From contig CABUDJ010000094.1 in NCBI GenBank assembly GCA_902490325.1, positions 1 through 5,669 on the forward strand: a stretch of 5,669 nucleotides of DNA, in the 5' to 3' direction. Source of the DNA: an uncultured Collinsella sp. Lineage in GTDB: Bacteria; Actinomycetota; Coriobacteriia; Coriobacteriales; Coriobacteriaceae. The notes below the pieces were generated by a model. It did not search any database, was not told where the DNA came from, and saw nothing but the letters and a program-made list of their open reading frames with translations. The position numbers were made by a program, and so were the translations under genes. How positions within the stretch are numbered: position 1 is the stretch's first letter; every line of letters begins with the position of its first letter. Below, piece after piece: positions 1 through 5,636 of this stretch.

Positions 1-1
1 C

Positions 2-2431
2 TCACCGACTACGCCAGCGACCTGCTGCTGGCGCGCGAGCGACGGCACGGGCGATCTCATCCGTTTCGAGCAGCGTTCCGTCCACCATGAGACGACGCAC
101 GCCGGCATCGAGCAGCTGAGGAACCTGAGGCGTGAGGTCGATGGGGTAGGCGTCGTACAGGCGTGAGCGGCCGTGGATGTCGGTACGCACCGGCATGACC
201 TTTCCGTCGATATTCTTGAGCGAGAGCTTGCGGGCACGCAGGCGGCAGTTGGCACAATCGTGGATGCAGCCGTTGGCAACCTGCAGAATGCAATGCTCGC
301 TTGTCATGACGCGCGGGCGGCCAAAGACGGTGATGCCCAGAGCCGCGGGCGCGGCGGCTCCGAGCGAGACAATCTCGTCGAGTGTGATCTCGGGCGAGAG
401 CCAAAACGCACCGGCTCCGCGCCCGGCAAGCGCCTCCATGCAGGGCGTGTTGTGCACCGGCAGGCAAGAGCGAATCTCGGCCGTGGCGCCGGCATGCGCG
501 GCTACGGCGAGCTCGGAGATATTGCCGACGGCGACGGTGGCTCCGGCATTGATCCAGGGATCGACGCGTACGTGGTCAACGGCGCGGCAGACCTCGTCGA
601 GTACGGGTACGATGCCCTGCTCAAATGCATCGGCGGGGGAGACACCGGCGGCCTCGAGCGCATCGGTGGTCATATAGATGCGCGTGGCGCCCTCGGCACG
701 AGCTGCCTCGGCGGCTTCGAGCGTGTTGACGGTGGCGCAGATCTGCGGCTCGTCGCGGTAGTGCTCGGGCATGGGTCGCGTACATTTGTCGAGCACCGGC
801 AACTCGAGCGTTTTCTCGCGCTCCTCGTACGGTGCCAGAATGGCCTCTTCCAGCGCCTTACAAGCGGCGGCGCGCACCTTGTGCACGGCGGAAAAGCCCA
901 TACCGCAGCCGGCGTCGAGCGAAACGTCAAAGCTTGCGGCCTCAAAGGGAGAGGAGCCCATGCGCCCGACGTGCTCAACCAGATCGGATGCCTCGACGGC
1001 GCGGGTCTTGGCGGCCTCGACGGTGAAGCCCGTGGCGGTGGCGGTGAGCGCGGGGTTGTCACAGCAGGTGAGTGTGACAGTAAACGGCTCGCCCAAGCGC
1101 GCCACGACGGACACGTCAACAGCTCGGCGGCGCAGCACATCGCGCTTGAGCGCGGCGCCAGCGGCGTCGATGGCGCGCTGACTGCGAATCACGCGGACGC
1201 GGCAGCCCTCGGGCATGCTGCGGGGCACGCGGCACTCAATGATGTCACCGGCGGCGGCATCATCGGCGGCAATGGTGGTCAGGAACTGGTCAAACTCGTT
1301 ATCGTGGCGAAGCTCCAGCAGGTCGCCCTTGCCCACGGGCTCAAACAACTCAATGCGGGCGATGGCGGCGCGCCGACGGCGGTCGTCGGGCTTGAGGCCG
1401 CGCACATCGCGGTTGGCCAGACGGCTGCCCAGTACCGTGCCTACGATCTGGCCGCGGTTGTTGGAACGCTCATAGCTCATCATCTCGTCGCCCGAGGTGC
1501 CGTCCTGATAGGCGTGCGTAAAGTCGCGGTTGAAGCAGCGCTTGAGCTGGCGCTGGCGGGCGGCTACCTCGTCCTTATCTACGGCGACCCCGGCCAGCAT
1601 GTCATCAATCTGGTGACGATACACATCGACGATGGAATACACGTAATCGGGGGCCTTCATGCGGCCCTCGAGCTTGAGCGATGCGGCGCCGGCGTCATAC
1701 AGACGGCGAACAAGCTGCGACGTGTTGGTGTCGCGCGGGCACAGCGCGCGCTCGCGACCGGCAGGGGAGAGCGAGCGGCCGTTCTCGTCGATCAGCTCGT
1801 AGGGCAGGCGGCAGGGCTGGGCGCACATGCCGCGGTTGGCCGAGCGGCCCGCCATGGCAAAGCTCGAAAGCAGGCACAGGCCCGAGTAGCAAAAGCAGAT
1901 GGCACCGTGGCTAAAGACCTCGAGGTCCACATCGGGCGCGGCGTTGTGAATGGCGGCGATCTCGTCGATGGAGAGCTCGCGCGAGAGAGTCACGCGGTCG
2001 GCGCCCTGCTCACGGCACCAAAGGGTTCCGCGGTCGTCGTGGATGTTCGCCTGGGTCGAGATATGTGTCTCGATGCCGGGCATGGTGCGCTTGACCTCAA
2101 AGAACAGGCCCCAGTCCTGGATAATGAAGGCGTCGGCGCCCAGCGTGGAGCAGCGATGGATGAGTTGCAGCGCATCGCCCATCTCGGACTGTTTGATGAC
2201 GATGTTTACCGTGACGTAGACGCGCGACCCGGCTAGATGCGCGGCGCGGCAGGCTTGCTCAAAGGCCTCGTCGGTAAAGTTGGTGGCCTTGCGGCGGGCG
2301 TTGAAGCTGCCCATGCCGCAGTAGATGGCGTCTGCCCCGGCGGCGAGTGCGGCGGCAAAGGGCTCGGGCCCTCCGGCGGGCGCCAAAAGCTCGGGTCTGC
2401 GGTTGGTGGTTCGACTGGCGGTTGCGGTCAT
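2..2431 (-). CDS. U32 family protein, RlhA/TrhP-like (annotated as peptidase or collagenase)
   Basis: The product is 809 aa. Seen: an N-terminal TIM-barrel start (ELLAPAG at 14-20, AGADAIYCG at 31-39), then a match to the U32 signature at residues 171-189 (E-x-F-x2-G-A-I-C-x4-G-x-C-x-L-S), then NRGMCAQPCR at 199-208. Cys179, Cys186, Cys203 and probably Cys231 lie where the family's conserved, probably iron-sulfur-binding cysteines fall. Residues about 430-535 resemble DUF3656 (GRMGSSPF at 489-496). A second cysteine group (714, 722, 726, 729) precedes a conserved-looking C-terminal domain. Known: U32 members RlhA (23S rRNA C2501) and TrhP (tRNA U34) take part in RNA hydroxylation using prephenate; the protease label is historical. 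Inferred: a cytoplasmic RNA-modifying enzyme, closer to RlhA because of DUF3656 but longer than E. coli RlhA (about 650-670 aa). The ATG follows GAAAGGCAGG, a reasonable ribosome binding site. The last ten residues look out of frame (see findings), so the true C-terminus may lie outside the window. Confidence 0.92.
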   Translation of the reverse strand: MTATASRTTNRRPELLAPAGGPEPFAAALAAGADAIYCGMGSFNARRKATNFTDEAFEQACRAAHLAGSRVYVTVNIVIKQSEMGDALQLIHRCSTLGADAFIIQDWGLFFEVKRTMPGIETHISTQANIHDDRGTLWCREQGADRVTLSRELSIDEIAAIHNAAPDVDLEVFSHGAICFCYSGLCLLSSFAMAGRSANRGMCAQPCRLPYELIDENGRSLSPAGRERALCPRDTNTSQLVRRLYDAGAASLKLEGRMKAPDYVYSIVDVYRHQIDDMLAGVAVDKDEVAARQRQLKRCFNRDFTHAYQDGTSGDEMMSYERSNNRGQIVGTVLGSRLANRDVRGLKPDDRRRRAAIARIELFEPVGKGDLLELRHDNEFDQFLTTIAADDAAAGDIIECRVPRSMPEGCRVRVIRSQRAIDAAGAALKRDVLRRRAVDVSVVARLGEPFTVTLTCCDNPALTATATGFTVEAAKTRAVEASDLVEHVGRMGSSPFEAASFDVSLDAGCGMGFSAVHKVRAAACKALEEAILAPYEEREKTLELPVLDKCTRPMPEHYRDEPQICATVNTLEAAEAARAEGATRIYMTTDALEAAGVSPADAFEQGIVPVLDEVCRAVDHVRVDPWINAGATVAVGNISELAVAAHAGATAEIRSCLPVHNTPCMEALAGRGAGAFWLSPEITLDEIVSLGAAAPAALGITVFGRPRVMTSEHCILQVANGCIHDCANCRLRARKLSLKNIDGKVMPVRTDIHGRSRLYDAYPIDLTPQVPQLLDAGVRRLMVDGTLLETDEIARAVARAPAAGRWRSR

Positions 2432-2463
2432 ATCCTGCCTTTCAAAATGCTCAGATAATCAAA

Positions 2464-2469
2464 AGTATA
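2464..2469 (-). promoter_or_regulatory. Candidate -10 box of the U32 gene promoter
   Basis: On the minus strand this reads TATACT, five of six to the sigma-70 consensus, in a short AT-rich patch 33 bases upstream of the U32 start codon. No convincing -35 box lies at 16-18 bases, where the sequence is GC-rich, so the call rests on the -10 box and its position alone. The implied leader would be about 25 bases. Confidence 0.35.
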
Positions 2470-2549
2470 GTGGCGCCGTTGCGGCAGGCGATGCCCGTGC
2501 TCCAAGCGGGATAAAGTCTTCAGCAGCTTGGACTGGCTGCTCCACATGA

Positions 2550-2566
2550 GAACCGTTCAGCGGTTC
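2550..2566. repeat. Perfect 6-5-6 palindrome in the U32/ridA spacer
   Basis: GAACCG, five bases (TTCAG), then CGGTTC. It could be a dyad operator or a small RNA hairpin. No T-run follows on either strand, so it is not an intrinsic terminator. A second inverted repeat, AGCAGC (2522-2527) with GCTGCT (2536-2541), lies just to its left. The function is unknown, and six-base arms can arise by chance. Confidence 0.35.
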
Positions 2567-2582
2567 GGGGAGACCGTTGGGC

Positions 2583-2618
2583 GATAAAATATTCTCGCAA
2601 GCTGATAATATTCTTGCA
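2583..2618. repeat. Imperfect AT-rich direct repeat upstream of ridA
   Basis: GATAAAATATTCTCGCA (2583-2599) is followed by GATAATATTCTTGCA (2604-2618). They share GATAA and then TATTCTYGCA, with two bases dropped from the second copy and an offset of about 19-21 bp, close to two DNA turns. This is the most AT-rich part of the spacer. It contains -10-like hexamers (TAAAAT at 2585-2590, GATAAT at 2604-2609) but no good -35 at proper spacing. It is probably the ridA promoter and operator region; the exact promoter cannot be fixed by eye. Confidence 0.4.
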
Positions 2619-2719
2619 TCAAACAGAAACCTTGAGTACCATCCCAATCAAGCGCGGTGTTCAGACCGAACTGTGCCTCCCGGTGTGAACGCCGCGCTCA
2701 CGCTTTCTCAACTGATCGT

Positions 2720-2725
2720 AAGGAG
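2720..2725 (+). promoter_or_regulatory. Ribosome binding site that fixes the ridA start
   Basis: AAGGAG lies six bases before the ATG at 2732. This near-ideal Shine-Dalgarno sequence rules out the in-frame ATG at 2657, which would add 25 residues unlike the family and has no comparable site. Confidence 0.9.
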
Positions 2726-2731
2726 ATAAAC

Positions 2732-3109
2732 ATGAGCAAGACCGTCGTGTCTTCCGATAACGCACCCGCAGCCATCGGCCCGTATTCCCCTGGTATCCAG
2801 ACCGGCAACATGGTGTTCCTGTCCGGCCAGCTGGGCATCGACCCCGCAACCGGCAAGATGCCCGAGGGCGTCGAGGCCCAGGCTAAGCAGTCCCTCGCCA
2901 ACGTCGAGGCCCTGCTGACCGCTGCCGGCGCTACCTTTGCCGATGTCGTCAAGACCACGGTCTACCTGGCCGACATCGCCGACTTCGCCGCCGTGAACGA
3001 GATCTACGCCTCCAAGTTCGAGGCCCCGTTCCCCGCGCGCAGCGCCTTCCAGGTTGCCGCCCTTCCGGCTGGCGGTCTGGTCGAGATCGAGGTCGTTGCC
3101 GCTCTCTAA
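2732..3109 (+). CDS. ridA: RidA family enamine/imine deaminase
   Basis: The product is 125 aa, the usual RidA length. RidA is a cytosolic homotrimer that hydrolyses reactive enamine/imine intermediates, such as 2-aminoacrylate released by PLP-dependent serine/threonine dehydratases, to the keto acid and ammonia. Seen: an N-terminus very like E. coli RidA (MSKT, then APAAIGPYS with Tyr18), SGQLGIDPATG at 31-41, VKTTVYLADIADFAAVN at 73-89, and FPARSAFQVAALP at 100-112 with the catalytic-type Arg103. Glu118 in VEIE matches the conserved E. coli Glu120. All key residues are present, which supports a true RidA rather than an Rid1-7 relative lacking the arginine. The codons are strongly biased to C/G-ending optimal forms, suggesting good expression. 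It is a single-gene unit closed by the terminator at 3140. In Bacillus a RidA homologue (YabJ) is linked to purine control, but a link to the nearby permease here is only a guess. Confidence 0.96.
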   Translation: MSKTVVSSDNAPAAIGPYSPGIQTGNMVFLSGQLGIDPATGKMPEGVEAQAKQSLANVEALLTAAGATFADVVKTTVYLADIADFAAVNEIYASKFEAPFPARSAFQVAALPAGGLVEIEVVAAL

Positions 3110-3139
3110 GGCGTTGGCCACAACTAAACATGACATGCA

Positions 3140-3177
3140 AAAAGACCCTGCAGCGCGTGCGAGCTGCAGGGTCTTTT
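3140..3177. terminator. Bidirectional intrinsic terminator between ridA and the regulator
   Basis: The stem is a perfect 15-bp inverted repeat: A-rich flank plus GACCCTGCAGC (3140-3154) pairs with GCTGCAGGGTC plus TTTT (3163-3177), around an 8-base loop. A T-run follows on the plus strand and five A's lie on the other side (a T-run for the minus strand), so it can end both ridA (30 bases after its stop) and the convergent regulator (44 bases after its stop). Confidence 0.95.
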
Positions 3178-3221
3178 GTCAAGTGACGGATCGCTTGTGG
3201 AGCCGCGCTTCATGTTGCCCG

Positions 3222-3878
3222 TTAGCCCTCCTTGCGAACTTTTTGCAGGTAGCGGTAGACGCTGGGCTCCGAGATACCCAGCGCGGTGGCGGCGCAGGCC
3301 ACGGCGCCCTTGAGCATGAACACCCCGTTGCCGTTGAGGTGGCGAATGACGTCCACGCGGTCGCTCTGACCAAGCGACGCCACATCCAGCCCGCGCGTGC
3401 TCAGCAACTCGGCAATGCTGCGGTCGATGAGCTCCTGTGTGGACTCCGAAAGGCTTTCGACCTCGATAGGGGCGGGCTCCGTGCGCGTCGGCGCCGCGTC
3501 GAAGCACGCCATGAGCTGCTGCGCCATGGCGTTGATGGAGCGCACGGTCGAGAGGTCGGTGTTGACGCAGAGCATACCGACGATCTCGTCATTCTCGCGG
3601 ATAAAGTACGTCGCTGACTCCAACGTCTTGCCGCCGGCACCGCGCCCCTCGTAGCCCGTAATAAACGGCAGGTCGCGATACTTGGCGTCGTGCATGATCT
3701 TGAGTGCCAGATCGGTGGCGGGACCGCCGACCTTGCGGCCGCTCACGATGCCGTTGCGAATATCAACGATGGCGTGGTCGGGATCCGAGAAATCGTGCAG
3801 CACGATTTCGCTGTTTTTGCCGAGTATCTGCTCCAGAAAATCGACCATCGGCAAAAAGCGACGTACGGTCTCGTTCAC
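3222..3878 (-). CDS. YheO-type PAS domain and DauR-like helix-turn-helix regulator
   Basis: The product is 218 aa from a GTG start. Seen: an N-terminal YheO-like PAS domain at about residues 5-115, with the family-like stretch LHDFSDPDHAIVDIRNG (27-43) and SGRKVGGPATD (46-56). A linker follows, then a C-terminal DNA-binding domain at about 148-215 (RVDVIRHLNGNGVFMLKGAV, then A-x2-LGISEPSVYRYL ending at 211), the pattern of the HTH_DauR family. Known: this family includes DauR of Pseudomonas, a repressor of D-arginine use; most members have unknown ligands. Inferred: a cytoplasmic transcription factor sensing a small metabolite. It is divergent from the nucleobase permease across 352 bp, the usual arrangement for a local regulator, so the permease is its likeliest target. 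The GTG was chosen because AAAGGAG lies six bases upstream; an in-frame ATG at 3929 has no such site and adds residues unlike the family. It converges on ridA through a shared terminator. Confidence 0.9.
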   Translation of the reverse strand: MNETVRRFLPMVDFLEQILGKNSEIVLHDFSDPDHAIVDIRNGIVSGRKVGGPATDLALKIMHDAKYRDLPFITGYEGRGAGGKTLESATYFIRENDEIVGMLCVNTDLSTVRSINAMAQQLMACFDAAPTRTEPAPIEVESLSESTQELIDRSIAELLSTRGLDVASLGQSDRVDVIRHLNGNGVFMLKGAVACAATALGISEPSVYRYLQKVRKEG

Positions 3879-3884
3879 GGGCAA

Positions 3885-3891
3885 CTCCTTT
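3885..3891 (-). promoter_or_regulatory. Ribosome binding site that fixes the regulator's GTG start
   Basis: On the minus strand this reads AAAGGAG, six bases before GTG at 3878. It is much better than anything before the upstream in-frame ATG codons at 3929 and 4019, and it sets the protein at 218 aa, typical of YheO-like regulators. Confidence 0.85.
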
Positions 3892-3951
3892 GGGTGAAAT
3901 CGGAAATGTTCATAACAATTTTTTCTCATGGTAACACGCTGCCCATCATCT

Positions 3952-3966
3952 CGTATATCCGCAGGT
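3952..3966 (-). promoter_or_regulatory. Candidate regulator site, left copy of a 15-bp element
   Basis: On the minus strand this reads ACCTGCGGATATACG. It matches the plus-strand element at 4059-4073 in 13 of 15 positions, in inverted orientation. It lies 74 bases upstream of the regulator's GTG and overlaps a -10-like TATACG, as an autoregulatory site might. The binding protein is not known; the neighbouring YheO-type regulator is the natural candidate. Confidence 0.45.
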
Positions 3967-4058
3967 ACATTGCGTAATGCAGACGAACGGTAGGAATTTA
4001 GCGGTAAACGGTTGACCAAAAGAAAAGTTAGATGGTATTTTGACCAGACACTTTCCTG

Positions 4059-4073
4059 ACCTGCGGAAATGCG
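4059..4073 (+). promoter_or_regulatory. Candidate regulator site, right copy of the 15-bp element
   Basis: ACCTGCGGAAATGCG, the partner of the inverted copy at 3952-3966. The consensus of the pair is ACCTGCGGAWATRCG. It ends 41 bases upstream of the proposed permease -35 box and forms the left arm of the larger palindrome at 4061-4085. The position suits an activator or upstream operator of the permease gene. Confidence 0.45.
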
Positions 4074-4085
4074 TTATTTCAGCTG
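4061..4085. repeat. 25-bp imperfect palindrome, likely operator
   Basis: The left arm CTGCGGAAAT (4061-4070) and right arm ATTTCAGCTG (4076-4085) pair at 8 of 10 positions around a 5-base centre. The inner GAAAT/ATTTC arms are perfect. A separate perfect 10-bp palindrome, TTCAGCTGAA, overlaps its right end at 4078-4087. Such dyads upstream of a promoter usually bind dimeric regulators. RNA hairpin function is unlikely because the site lies upstream of the proposed transcription start. Confidence 0.45.
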
Positions 4086-4114
4086 AAGAATAGTCTGATA
4101 ACAAAAAATTATTA

Positions 4115-4143
4115 TTGAGAATGAGAATCATCTTTAATACGAT
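4115..4143 (+). promoter_or_regulatory. Candidate sigma-70 promoter of the permease gene
   Basis: TTGAGA (4115-4120, five of six to consensus), a 17-base spacer, then TACGAT (4138-4143, four of six). An A/T-only run, AAAAAATTATTA, ends just before the -35 box and resembles an UP element. Predicted transcription start is near 4150, giving a leader of about 80 bases. An alternative -10, TTTAAT (4133-4138), has a better hexamer but no good -35. Confidence 0.55.
4117..4135. promoter_or_regulatory. Fur-box-like operator on the permease promoter
   Basis: GAGAATGAGAATCATCTTT matches the classical 19-bp Fur consensus (GATAATGATAATCATTATC) at 14 of 19 positions. In the 7-1-7 view, TGAGAAT-G-AGAATCA (4116-4130) matches 11 of 14 arm positions. 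It overlaps the -35 box and spacer, where binding would block RNA polymerase. Known: Fur-family proteins repress with a bound metal. Whether this organism has a Fur that recognises this sequence cannot be seen here; a relative such as Zur or PerR is possible. Confidence 0.5.
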
Positions 4144-4230
4144 ATGCAATGAAGGCACAACCTCAACCCCGCACTGCGTCACAATAGAGCGTTAGATGCG
4201 AAAACAACTACTTCGAGGATTGGTGGTCAA

Positions 4231-5625
4231 ATGACCCAGGAGACGGTTACGAACGGCACTGAAGCCCTGTTCACTCGCGAAGGCATGCCTCCCGTTAAGG
4301 AAATGATCCCGTGTGCCCTTCAGCACGTACTGGCATCGTTTGCCGGCATCATTACCCCGGCGGTCATCATGGCCGGCGTCTACGGCTTTAATAGCCAGCA
4401 GAGCACCGACATCATCCAGGTCGCGCTCATTCTTTCGGCGATCGATACGGCCCTTCAGGCCTTCGCTCCCTTCCGTCGTATCGGCGGCGGCCTGCCCATC
4501 GTCATGGGCGTTTCGTTCGCGTTCCTGCCGGCCCTGCAGGCCATGGGTGCCTCGGGTTTTAGCTTTGGCGCGCTGCTGGGCGGCGAGATTGTCGGCGGTG
4601 CCGTCGCGGTCCTCTTTGGTCTGGCCTACAGCAAGATCAAGTGGCTGTTCCCGCCCGTCGTGACCGGTACGGTCATCTTCTCCATTGGCGTCTCTCTCTA
4701 TCCCACGGCCGTCAAGTACATGGCCGGCGGTATGGGTACGCCGCTGTGGGGCACCCCGCAGGCGTGGTGCGTCGCTCTTATCACCTTCGCCGTGGTCTTT
4801 GCGCTCGCCAACTTTGGCAAGGGCACGCTCAAGCTGGGATCCGTGTTCTTTGGCATGATCGTTGGTATGATCGTCTCCATTCCCTTTGGCATGATCGACT
4901 TCTCCAGCGTCGCCACCGCCCAGGTCTTCGCCCTTCCCAAGCTCATGCCCTATGCGCTCGAGTTTGATCCCGAGGTCTGCATTACCCTCGCCGTCGTGTT
5001 CCCCATGGTTGCCATCCAGGTTATCGGCGACGTCTCTGCCGCCTGCCTGGGCTCCATCGACCGTATGCCCACCGAGCGCGAGCTCTCCGGCGCTATCGTG
5101 TCCCAGGGCCTCACCTCTATGGTCGGCGGCCTGCTGGGCGGTCTTCCCACCAGCGCCCTTGGCCAGAACGTGGGCATCATCTGCTCCAACAAGGTCGTCA
5201 ACAAGTGGGTCTTTGTGATCATCGCGGCCGTCTTTGCCATCGCCGGCCTGTTCCCGCAGCTCTCTGCCGTCCTTTCCGCTATCCCGCAGCCCGTCATCGG
5301 CGGCGCGACCGTCGGCGTCTTTGGCACCATCACCATGAACGGCGTGCGCATGTTCACCCGCGAGGGCCTCACGCAGCGCACTACCACCATCGTCGGTACC
5401 TCCGTCGTCTTTGGCCTGGGTATCTGGATGGCCAGCGGTTGCCTTGCCGGCGAGGGTATGCCCACCTGGGTGCCCACCGTCATCGGCTCCAATGCCGTAA
5501 CCCCCACCGCCATCATGGCCATTGTCCTTAACCTGATTCTTCCGCAGACGCCGGTCGTGGCTCAGCACATCGATGCTGCCAAGGACGCTGCCGTGGATCT
5601 GGTCTTGCCCGAGAGCAAGAAGTAA
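4231..5625 (+). CDS. NCS2 family uracil/xanthine-type nucleobase permease
   Basis: The product is 464 aa, normal for NCS2 (nucleobase-ascorbate) transporters, integral inner-membrane proteins with 14 helices that import uracil, xanthine, urate or other purines with a cation. Seen: the TM1 motif QHVLASFAG (31-39), GGGLPIVMGVSFAF (85-98), VIGDVSAA (264-271), the NAT signature region GQNVGIICSNK (311-321), and IPQPVIGGAT (351-360). Odd: aligned without gaps to XanQ-type sequences, Gln263 replaces the essential glutamate (XanQ Glu272), Gln292 replaces the aspartate (XanQ Asp304), and Asn320 replaces the usual Thr of the signature. At the UraA Glu290 position it has Gln312, as XanQ-type proteins do. 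Asp267 and His32 are kept. Substrate and coupling are therefore uncertain. The ATG is preceded by GAGGA (4215-4219), 11 bases away, and GGTGG (4222-4226), four bases away; neither is ideal. The gene is divergent from the YheO-type regulator and has a Fur-like site on its promoter. No terminator is visible before the window ends. Confidence 0.93.
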   Translation: MTQETVTNGTEALFTREGMPPVKEMIPCALQHVLASFAGIITPAVIMAGVYGFNSQQSTDIIQVALILSAIDTALQAFAPFRRIGGGLPIVMGVSFAFLPALQAMGASGFSFGALLGGEIVGGAVAVLFGLAYSKIKWLFPPVVTGTVIFSIGVSLYPTAVKYMAGGMGTPLWGTPQAWCVALITFAVVFALANFGKGTLKLGSVFFGMIVGMIVSIPFGMIDFSSVATAQVFALPKLMPYALEFDPEVCITLAVVFPMVAIQVIGDVSAACLGSIDRMPTERELSGAIVSQGLTSMVGGLLGGLPTSALGQNVGIICSNKVVNKWVFVIIAAVFAIAGLFPQLSAVLSAIPQPVIGGATVGVFGTITMNGVRMFTREGLTQRTTTIVGTSVVFGLGIWMASGCLAGEGMPTWVPTVIGSNAVTPTAIMAIVLNLILPQTPVVAQHIDAAKDAAVDLVLPESKK

Positions 5626-5636
5626 CCAATTCGGTG

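Larger units (their letters stand above)
3879..4230. other. 352-bp divergent regulatory spacer
   Basis: This AT-rich region separates the regulator (minus) from the permease (plus). Apart from the sites listed separately, it holds three TGACC copies (4013-4017, 4041-4045, 4057-4061), the first two within identical TTGACCA heptamers 28 bp apart. It also holds a possible secondary promoter (TTGACC 4012-4017, 18 bases, TATTTT 4036-4041). CGGAAATG occurs at both 3901-3908 and 4064-4071. A convincing promoter for the regulator was not found; TATACG on the minus strand at 3952-3957 is the best -10-like hexamer. The permease leader (about 4150-4230) shows no recognisable purine riboswitch. Confidence 0.7.

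Noticed and set aside
173..2236. 687-codon open frame on the plus strand, antisense to the U32 gene
   Set aside because: It runs opposite a clear U32 protein, is rich in Gly/Ala/Val/Asp/His with no domain, and is the kind of long shadow frame GC-rich genes produce.
2459..2647. 62-codon minus-strand frame in the U32/ridA spacer
   Set aside because: It has no clear ribosome binding site or domain, and it overlaps likely control sequences.
2657..2731. 25-residue N-terminal extension of RidA from the ATG at 2657
   Set aside because: It has no good ribosome binding site and is unlike RidA; AAGGAG sits just before the internal ATG, and the protein from there matches the family start.
3879..4019. 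47-residue N-terminal extension of the regulator from the ATG at 4019 (or 17 residues from the ATG at 3929)
   Set aside because: It has no Shine-Dalgarno sequence, the residues are unlike YheO proteins, and AAAGGAG precedes the GTG at 3878.
3946..4182. 78-codon minus-strand frame in the divergent spacer
   Set aside because: It would start at GTG with no ribosome binding site, its composition is irregular, and it covers the likely promoter and operators.
4150..4230. Purine or xanthine riboswitch in the permease leader
   Set aside because: The leader is short and lacks the conserved purine-aptamer core; I found no convincing multi-stem fold or terminator/antiterminator pair.
4192..5568. 458-codon minus-strand open frame opposite the permease
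   Set aside because: It is very rich in Asp, Gly, His and Lys, has no recognisable fold, and is explained by the codon bias of the well-supported permease on the other strand.
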